NCBI GenBank assembly: GCA_903864555.1
Contig: CAIPGJ010000943.1
Span: forward strand, 1 to 6,407
Direction of reading: 5' to 3'
Length of the DNA: 6,407 nt
DNA from: an uncultured Pseudomonadota bacterium
Lineage (GTDB): Bacteria; Pseudomonadota; Gammaproteobacteria; Burkholderiales; SG8-39
The notes under the pieces were generated by a model. It saw only the letters and a program-made list of their open reading frames with translations. It did no database searches and was not told the DNA's origin. Shown here in pieces: positions 1-6,407 of the stretch; within the stretch, counting starts at the first letter, position 1, and each line of letters begins with the position of its first letter. The position numbers and the translations under genes are program-made.

Positions 1-70
1 CCTGCCAAATCTGTTTTTAGTACCTGGATAACAATCGACTCATATCTGCAAGCAGGGATAATTCACTACT

Positions 71-143
71 GTCATCCCCGCGCAGGCGGGGATCCATTTT
101 CTTGGAGGCAGTCAACATGGATTCCCGCCTGCGCGGGAATGAC
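71..143. repeat. REP-like extragenic inverted repeat pair
   Basis: Two 27-base arms, 71-97 and 117-143, are near-perfect reverse complements with two mismatches, separated by a 19-base spacer (98-116). Each arm contains its own smaller palindrome, of the form CCCGCGCAGGCGGG, so each can fold alone and the pair can fold as a long hairpin. The outer ends read GTCAT and ATGAC. This GTCATTCCCGCG-type sequence is a familiar dispersed extragenic repeat in beta- and gammaproteobacteria. Paired inverted REP units (BIME-like) are typically mobilised by RAYT/TnpA-REP transposases. No transposase is present in the window, and copy number in this genome cannot be judged from one locus. Its position beyond the 3' end of a gene is typical of such elements. 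Confidence 0.85.
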
Positions 144-246
144 GCCGGAGATCGATGGCTTTCGTCAAAACCCATGGCTGCCTTGTGCAAGGCAAGGAAA
201 AAGCGCATTCAGGGGGGCAAGGCAGGTGCGATTGTCGGCTTGGGAG

Positions 247-285
247 AAAAAATGAGCTCCCCGGAAATCGGCGAAGAGCCTTTTT
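247..285 (-). terminator. Possible terminator after HMG-CoA lyase gene
   Basis: Read on the minus strand, about 35 bases after the HMG-CoA lyase stop codon, an A-run is followed by GGCTC, an inner CCG/CGG pairing, GAGCT and then ATTTTTTC. The stem is imperfect, with a G-U pair and an asymmetric internal loop. The flanking A-run (281-285 on the plus strand is TTTTT) and T-run (247-252 on the plus strand is AAAAAA) make it look like a bidirectional rho-independent terminator. Stem stability was judged by eye only. Confidence 0.4.
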
Positions 286-318
286 CATGCGGGTCAGCTT
301 AGCCCTTAGCCTTCAGAC

Positions 319-1233
319 TCAGGCGGCCGCGACAGGCGCCCGCTTGGCCAGCGTCGCGCGCGCCACGCGGGAGCCGTTCTCGCGACCGAGCAGGCCCGAG
401 ATCCAGGCGCCGCAATCGATGACCTGGTCCAGGTCGATGCCGGTGTCGGCGCCCAGGCCCTGCAGCAGGTAGAGCACGTCCTCGGTGGCGACATTGCCGG
501 TCGCCCCCTTCGCATAGGGACAACCGCCCAGCCCGGACACCGAGCTGTCGAAGACGCGCACGCCGAACTGGTAGGAGGCATGCACGTTGGCAAGGGCCAT
601 GCCGTAGGTGTCGTGATAGTGGCCGGCCAGCTGTGCCACAGGCACCCGCCGGCTCACCGCCTCCAGCATGCGCAGCACCGAAGCGGGCGTGCCCGAACCG
701 ATGGTGTCACCCAGCGAGATTTCGCAGCTGCCGAGGTCGCGCAGGCGCCCGGCAACTTCGGCCACTTTCTCCGGCGCCACCGCCCCTTCGTAGGGACAGG
801 AAGCCACGCAGGAAACATAGCCGCGCACCGGCACACCGGCGGCGCGCGCCGCATCGAACACCGGGACGAAACGGTCTATGGATTCGGCAATGGAGCAGTT
901 GATGTTCCTGCGGGAGAAGCTCTCCGAGGCAGCGGCAAACACCGACACCTGGCTGGCACCGGCGGCCAGCGCCGCCTCGAAACCCTTCAGGTTGGGGGTG
1001 AGCACGGCGTAATTGACCCCGGGACGGCGCTTCAATCCCTGCATGATCTCGGCGTGGTCGGCCATCTGCGGCACCCATCTGGGCGAGACGAAGGAGGTGG
1101 CCTCGATGTCACGCACGCCGGCCGCCGTCAGCCGGTCGATGAGTTCGAGTTTCACTGCCGTGGCGATGCTCTGCTGCTCGTTCTGCAACCCGTCGCGCGG
1201 GCCAACTTCGACAATGCGCACCTGCTCCATCAT
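319..1233 (-). CDS. mvaB: Hydroxymethylglutaryl-CoA lyase
   Basis: This 304-residue cytosolic enzyme cleaves (S)-3-hydroxy-3-methylglutaryl-CoA to acetyl-CoA and acetoacetate, the last step of leucine catabolism. It has the DRE-TIM (HMGL-like) metallolyase fold. The N-terminus carries VEVGPRDGLQNE (residues 8-19) with R13 and D14. E44 lies in DIEATSF. The metal ligands H205 and H207 are in GHYHDTYG. The family signature GLGGCPYAKGATGN (234-247) supplies catalytic C238 and N247. All of these align with the human enzyme's R41, D42, E72, H233, H235, C266 and N275 at a constant offset of 28, so the active site is complete. Length fits the bacterial family. Two ATGs are adjacent. The GGGG at 1238-1241 is spaced better for the second one (start at 1230, 303 residues). 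The gene lies 88 bases after uvrD on the same strand, and no convincing promoter was seen in the gap. The usual leucine-degradation partners (acyl-CoA carboxylase, isovaleryl-CoA dehydrogenase) are absent from the window. Confidence 0.96.
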   Translation of the reverse strand: MMEQVRIVEVGPRDGLQNEQQSIATAVKLELIDRLTAAGVRDIEATSFVSPRWVPQMADHAEIMQGLKRRPGVNYAVLTPNLKGFEAALAAGASQVSVFAAASESFSRRNINCSIAESIDRFVPVFDAARAAGVPVRGYVSCVASCPYEGAVAPEKVAEVAGRLRDLGSCEISLGDTIGSGTPASVLRMLEAVSRRVPVAQLAGHYHDTYGMALANVHASYQFGVRVFDSSVSGLGGCPYAKGATGNVATEDVLYLLQGLGADTGIDLDQVIDCGAWISGLLGRENGSRVARATLAKRAPVAAA

Positions 1234-1237
1234 GGCA

Positions 1238-1258
1238 CCCCAGCGCCCCCGCCTGGGG
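1238..1258 (-). promoter_or_regulatory. Leader stem-loop covering the HMG-CoA lyase ribosome binding site
   Basis: CTGGGG (1253-1258) and CCCCAG (1238-1243) on the plus strand form a perfect 6-base inverted repeat around a 9-base GC-rich loop. In the minus-strand mRNA, the downstream arm CTGGGG contains the only Shine-Dalgarno-like sequence before the two ATG codons. Folding would therefore hide the ribosome binding site. A control role is an inference. The arms are short and could be chance in such GC-rich DNA. Confidence 0.35.
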
Positions 1259-1321
1259 CAATAAAATGATCAGTTCTGAACGGCTCGCCAATACATCAAA
1301 GGATGAACAGCGGCATTATTA

Positions 1322-3529
1322 TCAGACAGGTGTGAGTTTTGCATACGCCAGCGCCAGCCATTTCATGCCCTCACGACCGAAATTGATCTGCAGCCGCGCG
1401 TCGTTGCCGGAGCCTTCTGCATTGACGATCACGCCCTGGCCGAACTTGGCATGCAGGACGTTCTGCCCGACGTGAAAGCCGTGCGAGGGCGCCCGTGAGG
1501 CCATGGGCTTGGGCGGCAGGGCCACCGGCGTGGTCGGCCACTGCGACGAGGGTGACATCCAGGCGGCGTGCCCGCCCTGGCCGCGCAGGCGCGGGGTGAG
1601 CCACTTCAACAAGCCAGGCGGCAACTCGTCGATGAAGCGTGAGGCCACGTTGTAGCGCGTCTGCCCGTGCAGCATGCGGGTCTGTGCGAAGGAGAGGTAG
1701 AGCCGCGTGCGGGCGCGCGTGATGGCCACGTACATGAGCCGGCGCTCTTCCTCCAGGCCGCCTTCCTCGTTGACACTCTGCTCATGCGGAAACAGGCCCT
1801 CTTCCAGGCCGGTGATGAAGACGGCGTGGAACTCCAGTCCCTTGGCCGAGTGCACCGTCATCATCTGCAGGGCGTCGGTGCCTTCGGCGGCCTGGTTCTC
1901 GCCGGACTCGAGCACGGCGTGCGCCAGGAAGGAGGCAAGTTCGTTGCCTTCATCTGCCACTCCGGCTTCGGTTACCGGCTCTACGGTGTGGGCAGCAGCT
2001 TCCTGCACGAAGGCGGCTGCGGCATTGATCAGTTCGTTCAGGTTCTCGACCCGGTCGGCGCCATCGCGCTCGGCCTGATAGTGGCGCAGCAGGCCGCTTC
2101 TCTCCAGCATGTGTTCGACCACTTCCGGCAGCGGCAGGCCTGCGGTTTCGCTGCGCAACGACTCGATGATGCGCAGGAAGCCGGCCAGCGCCATGCCGGC
2201 CTTGCCCGACAGCAGCGGCACAGCCGCATACAGGCCGGCGCCATGGCCCTTGGCGGCATCCTGCAACTGTTCAAGCGAACGCGCGCCGATGCCGCGTGCC
2301 GGGAAATTCACCACCCGCAGGAAGGCGCCATCATCCTCGGGGTTGGCCAGGAGACGCAGATAGGCCAGCGCATGCTTGATCTCCATGCGCTCGAAAAAGC
2401 GCAGGCCACCGTAGACGCGGTAGGGCAGGCCCTGCGAGAACAGGGCATGTTCCAGGATGCGCGACTGGGCATTGGAGCGGTACAGGATGGCGATGTCGCG
2501 CCGCGCATGACCTTCGTTGATGAGGCTTTTGATTTCCTCGGCGATCCAGGCCGCTTCATAGCCATCGCTCTGGGCTTCGTAGATGCGCAGCGGCTCGCCC
2601 TCGCCGGCGGCGGTCCACAGGTTTTTGCCCAGGCGCGTGGCATTGTTGGCGATCAGCGAATTGGCGGCGTTCAGGATGTGGCCATGCGAGCGGTAGTTCT
2701 GCTCCAGGCGGATCAGGTTCCTCACCTGGTAGTCACGCTCGAAGTCGGCCATGTTGCCGACGTTGGCGCCGCGGAAGCGGTAGATGCTCTGGTCATCATC
2801 GCCGACGGCAAAGATGCAGGTCTCGGGGCCGGCCAGCAGCTTCAGCCAGCGGTATTGCAGGCGGTTGGTGTCCTGGAACTCATCCACCAGGATGTGCTGG
2901 AAACGCCCCTGGTAATGCTGGCGCAGGATTTCGTTGCGCGAGAGCAGCTCGAAGGTGCGCAGCAACAGCTCAGAGAAATCGACCACGCCTTCGCGCTGGC
3001 ACTGCTCGTCATAGGCAGCATAGATCTCCACCGAGCGGCGGCTGAATTCGTCATAGACCTCGGCCTGGCCGGGGCGCTTGCCCTCTTCCTTGGCGGCATT
3101 GATGAAGTACTGCACCTGGCGCGGCGGAAACTTGTCCTCGTCGACATTCATGGCGCGCAGCACACGCTTGATCGCCGCCAGCTGGTCCTGCGAATCGAGG
3201 ATCTGGAACAGCTGCGGCAGGCCGGCATCCCGGTAGTGGGTGCGCAGGAAGCGGTTGCACAGGCCGTGGAAGGTACCCACCCACATGCCGCGCGTGTTGA
3301 TGGGCATCTGCGCCGAGATGCGCGTGAGCATCTCCTTCGCCGCCTTGTTGGTGAAGGTCACGGCGAGCAGGCCGGCCGGGCTGACATTGCCGGTCTGGAT
3401 CAGCCAGGCGATGCGGGTGGTGAGCACCCGGGTTTTCCCGGAGCCGGCACCAGCAAGGATCATCGCGTGCTGGTTGGGCAGGGTGACTGCAGCGAGCTGT
3501 TCGGGATTGAGGTTGTCGAGGAGGGACAT
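1322..3529 (-). CDS. uvrD: DNA helicase II (UvrD), superfamily 1A 3'-5' helicase
   Basis: This 735-residue ATP-dependent 3'-to-5' helicase works in nucleotide excision repair (removing UvrC and the incised strand) and methyl-directed mismatch repair. All SF1A motifs are present: Walker A AGAGSGKT (26-33), motif Ia TFTNKAA (58-64), Walker B DEFQDT (216-221), motif III GDDDQSIYRFRGA (243-255), motif IV LEQNYRS (275-281), motif V MTVHSAKGLEF (557-567) and motif VI VAITRAR (601-607). The tail, from about residue 687 (VGQNVLHAKFGQG), is the Tudor-like C-terminal domain. That domain and the total length (E. coli UvrD is 720) favour UvrD over Rep. The ATG at 3529 was preferred. A GTG at 3538 is in frame (738 residues) but has no Shine-Dalgarno sequence, whereas GAAGTGA lies just upstream of the ATG, and the protein then begins MSLLDNLNPEQ as in relatives. 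The gene is divergent from the methyltransferase and upstream of the HMG-CoA lyase gene. No LexA box was recognised. Confidence 0.96.
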   Translation of the reverse strand: MSLLDNLNPEQLAAVTLPNQHAMILAGAGSGKTRVLTTRIAWLIQTGNVSPAGLLAVTFTNKAAKEMLTRISAQMPINTRGMWVGTFHGLCNRFLRTHYRDAGLPQLFQILDSQDQLAAIKRVLRAMNVDEDKFPPRQVQYFINAAKEEGKRPGQAEVYDEFSRRSVEIYAAYDEQCQREGVVDFSELLLRTFELLSRNEILRQHYQGRFQHILVDEFQDTNRLQYRWLKLLAGPETCIFAVGDDDQSIYRFRGANVGNMADFERDYQVRNLIRLEQNYRSHGHILNAANSLIANNATRLGKNLWTAAGEGEPLRIYEAQSDGYEAAWIAEEIKSLINEGHARRDIAILYRSNAQSRILEHALFSQGLPYRVYGGLRFFERMEIKHALAYLRLLANPEDDGAFLRVVNFPARGIGARSLEQLQDAAKGHGAGLYAAVPLLSGKAGMALAGFLRIIESLRSETAGLPLPEVVEHMLERSGLLRHYQAERDGADRVENLNELINAAAAFVQEAAAHTVEPVTEAGVADEGNELASFLAHAVLESGENQAAEGTDALQMMTVHSAKGLEFHAVFITGLEEGLFPHEQSVNEEGGLEEERRLMYVAITRARTRLYLSFAQTRMLHGQTRYNVASRFIDELPPGLLKWLTPRLRGQGGHAAWMSPSSQWPTTPVALPPKPMASRAPSHGFHVGQNVLHAKFGQGVIVNAEGSGNDARLQINFGREGMKWLALAYAKLTPV

Positions 3530-3544
3530 GTATTTCACTTCGAG

Positions 3545-3566
3545 GAGGCGGTGATTCTACCGCCTC
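3545..3566 (-). promoter_or_regulatory. Possible uvrD -10 element inside an inverted repeat
   Basis: On the minus strand, 7-base arms GAGGCGG and CCGCCTC enclose the 8-base loop TAGAATCA. TAGAAT differs from the -10 consensus by one base and lies about 20-30 bases before the uvrD start. No good -35 hexamer was found 16-18 bases upstream. The site could be a promoter with an overlapping operator, or simply a GC-rich hairpin in the leader. A related arrangement precedes leuS. Confidence 0.35.
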
Positions 3567-3673
3567 GCCCTCCCCGGACCGCGACATTGCCGGAGCGATC
3601 TTCGCCCGAGTGTGGCGTGCCGGCTGGCCTGCCCCATTCGCCAAGGCGCACCTGTTCTGGCATCCTAGCGTGC

Positions 3674-4597
3674 ATGAAAAACGACCCCACTCCAGAGTTA
3701 CCGGCGCTGGTCATGACACAGGCACGGCAACAGCAATCACGGCGACGTGTACTCAGGCAGGCCCTGATCGCATTGGCCGCACCCACCGCGCTGGGCCTGA
3801 CGCCGCTGGCCTCGCGCGCCCTCGCCCAGCCAGCCCCGGCGGAACCGGTGCCCGTGCTGGGAACGCCGGGCAAGGACTCCGGCTGGATACCCACCCCCGC
3901 CGGCATGGTGGAGGCGATGCTGGAGATGGCCGGTGTCACCCGGGAGGACACCGTGGTCGATCTCGGTTCGGGCGACGGCCGCATCCCCATCCTCGCGGCG
4001 AAGATGTTCGGCGCACGCGGGCTGGGCATCGAATACAACGGCGATCTGGTCACCTACTCGAAGGGCGTGGCCAGGCGGGAAGGCCTGGCCGATCGCGTCG
4101 AATTCATCCAGGGCGACATCTTTGCCACGGACTTCACTCATGCCACGGTGGTGACACTGTTCATGCCGCCGGCCTTCAACCTGCGGGTCCGCCCGCAACT
4201 GCTGGCCATGAAGCCGGGCACGCGCGTGGTGTCCTTCAACTTCGACATGGCCGAGTGGCAGCCCGACCAGACCGTCTACGTGGATTCGCAACGCGGCATG
4301 CTGTGGCGCATTCCGGCGCAGGTGGCAGGCGAATGGCGCTTCACCCCGGGCACCGGGGCTGCGCAGGTGCTGCGCCTCAGCCAGCGCTTCCAGCAGGTGC
4401 GTGGGCAACTCGACATCGGCAATGAAACACTGGCACTATGGGATCTGCGCTTTGAAGTGGACCGCCTGCGCTTTTCAGTGCTGCACCAGGGCCGCCGACT
4501 GGATTACGAGGCCGTGGTCCAGGGACGACGCCTGGAGGGCCGGGTGCAGGCAGGCGGGCAGGCGCTCCAGGCCTGGAGCGCGACGCTGGGCACCTGA
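3674..4597 (+). CDS. Tat-exported class I SAM-dependent methyltransferase, substrate unknown
   Basis: This 307-residue protein has a Rossmann-type SAM-binding domain. It opens with the family-typical GWIPTPAGMVEAML (70-83), then motif I VVDLGSGDGR (94-103), the acidic ribose-binding position in GIEY (E120) and GDIF (D148). ATVVTLF, LRVRPQLL and KPGTRVVSFNFDMAEW follow (157-195). This pattern resembles bacterial homologues of the FAM173/ATPSCKMT lysine methyltransferase family. The N-terminus looks like a Tat signal peptide: SRRRVLR (22-28), a hydrophobic stretch to about residue 46, and ALA (49-51) before QPAPAEP as a likely cleavage site. Residues from about 221 form a strand-rich tail with repeated QGRRL units. 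The start is uncertain. ATG at 3674 and ATG at 3713 (294 residues) both keep the signal, neither has a clear ribosome binding site, and the second gives a more usual Tat n-region. The gene is divergent from uvrD. The true substrate is unknown. Confidence 0.82.
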   Translation: MKNDPTPELPALVMTQARQQQSRRRVLRQALIALAAPTALGLTPLASRALAQPAPAEPVPVLGTPGKDSGWIPTPAGMVEAMLEMAGVTREDTVVDLGSGDGRIPILAAKMFGARGLGIEYNGDLVTYSKGVARREGLADRVEFIQGDIFATDFTHATVVTLFMPPAFNLRVRPQLLAMKPGTRVVSFNFDMAEWQPDQTVYVDSQRGMLWRIPAQVAGEWRFTPGTGAAQVLRLSQRFQQVRGQLDIGNETLALWDLRFEVDRLRFSVLHQGRRLDYEAVVQGRRLEGRVQAGGQALQAWSATLGT

Positions 4598-4603
4598 CAC
4601 TTA

Positions 4604-4626
4604 GCGCCATGCACCGCGCATGGCGC
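4604..4626 (+). terminator. Stem-loop just after the methyltransferase gene
   Basis: Perfect 9-base arms GCGCCATGC (4604-4612) and GCATGGCGC (4618-4626) enclose the 5-base loop ACCGC, six bases after the methyltransferase stop codon. No T-run follows (ACTCGAGC), so this is not a classical intrinsic terminator. It may help termination, protect the mRNA 3' end, or be a protein-binding palindrome. Confidence 0.4.
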
Positions 4627-4650
4627 ACTCGAGCAACCGATAACATCAAT

Positions 4651-4680
4651 GGATGGCATCGCCAGACCTGGCGGCCATCC
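4651..4680 (+). promoter_or_regulatory. Stem-loop abutting the CoA-transferase ribosome binding site
   Basis: GGATGGC (4651-4657) pairs with GCCATCC (4674-4680), and CGCCAG (4660-4665) pairs with CTGGCG (4668-4673), leaving a 2-base bulge (AT) and a tight tip. The hairpin ends one base before the start of the purine-rich Shine-Dalgarno segment. It could stabilise the transcript, attenuate it or modulate ribosome access. With no T-run it is not a standard terminator. The pairing is seen directly. The function is inferred. Confidence 0.45.
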
Positions 4681-4681
4681 C

Positions 4682-4690
4682 GGGGAGGAA
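4682..4690 (+). promoter_or_regulatory. Strong Shine-Dalgarno site of the CoA-transferase gene
   Basis: GGGGAGGAA sits just before the ATG at 4693 with good spacing. It fixes the start there rather than at the in-frame ATG at 4609, whose extra residues look like translated intergenic DNA. It is the best ribosome binding site in the window. Confidence 0.85.
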
Positions 4691-4692
4691 AC

Positions 4693-6407
<1,715 letters not shown>

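Larger units (their letters stand above)
1..318. other. Gene-free intergenic stretch
   Basis: No credible gene was found here on either strand. The short open frames are byproducts of the inverted repeat at 71-143 and of GC-rich shadowing. Bases 1-70 are more AT-rich than the rest of the window and show no clear promoter. Bases 144-246 contain only a small stem-loop (TGCCTT at 179-184 with AAGGCA at 189-194). A possible terminator lies at 247-285. The stretch follows the 3' end of the HMG-CoA lyase gene. Whatever gene lies to the left is outside the window. Confidence 0.7.

Noticed and set aside
179..194. Small TGCCTT/AAGGCA hairpin
   Set aside because: Six base pairs with a 4-base loop, far from any gene end and with no T-run. 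This is within chance expectation.
17..208. Small minus-strand open frame of 63 codons at the left edge
   Set aside because: Its middle (FPRRRES and DPRLRGDD) is the well-known spurious translation of this GTCATTCCCGCG-type repeat, not a gene.
580..1269. Plus-strand open frame of 229 codons opposite the HMG-CoA lyase
   Set aside because: It is antisense to a gene with a complete active site, with no recognisable domain and no good ribosome binding site.
1667..3673. Long plus-strand open frame running opposite uvrD and in frame into the methyltransferase
   Set aside because: It is antisense to a fully conserved uvrD and its translation resembles no family. The open frame is a byproduct of high GC third positions. 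Only the part from 3674 (or 3713) on is a real gene.
3539..3673. Possible LexA box controlling uvrD
   Set aside because: A CTGT half-site occurs around 3652, but there is no matching ACAG half at the right spacing, so no LexA site is claimed.
4609..4692. Upstream ATG at 4609 as the CoA-transferase start
   Set aside because: The added 28 residues cross both stem-loops, have no SD sequence and match no family N-terminus. The ATG at 4693 follows a strong GGGGAGGAA.

Overview
This GC-rich window comes from a proteobacterium, most likely a betaproteobacterium of the Rhodocyclales/Nitrosomonadales type. The evidence is the style of the LeuS, UvrD and HMG-CoA lyase proteins and an extragenic inverted repeat of the kind common in beta- and gammaproteobacteria. 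That placement is an inference from protein and repeat style, not from a database search. The window reads as ordinary chromosomal housekeeping and metabolic DNA. No phage, IS transposase, CRISPR array, tRNA or rRNA was seen.

Layout, left to right. Positions 1-318 hold no gene. They contain a REP-like pair of inverted 27-base arms (71-143) and a possible bidirectional terminator (247-285). Next come two minus-strand genes read right to left: uvrD, the DNA repair helicase (1322-3529), followed after an 88-base gap by an HMG-CoA lyase (319-1233). A short divergent region (about 3530-3673) separates uvrD from three plus-strand genes. These are a class I SAM-dependent methyltransferase with an apparent Tat signal peptide (3674-4597), a class III (CaiB/BaiF) CoA-transferase (4693-5910), and the first 115 codons of leuS, which runs off the right end (6062 onward).

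The genes do not form one obvious pathway. HMG-CoA lyase (last step of leucine catabolism) and the CoA-transferase both act on acyl-CoA thioesters, but they lie on opposite strands, separated by uvrD and the methyltransferase, so a shared pathway is only possible. uvrD and leuS are housekeeping genes. Several gene junctions carry strong stem-loops: in the leaders of the HMG-CoA lyase and CoA-transferase genes, after the methyltransferase and after the CoA-transferase. The -10-like boxes upstream of both leuS and uvrD sit between GGCGG and CCGCC arms.

No clearly undescribed system is visible. The observations most worth a second look are the exported methyltransferase, the leader hairpins next to ribosome binding sites, and the matching GGCGG/-10/CCGCC arrangement in front of leuS and uvrD.
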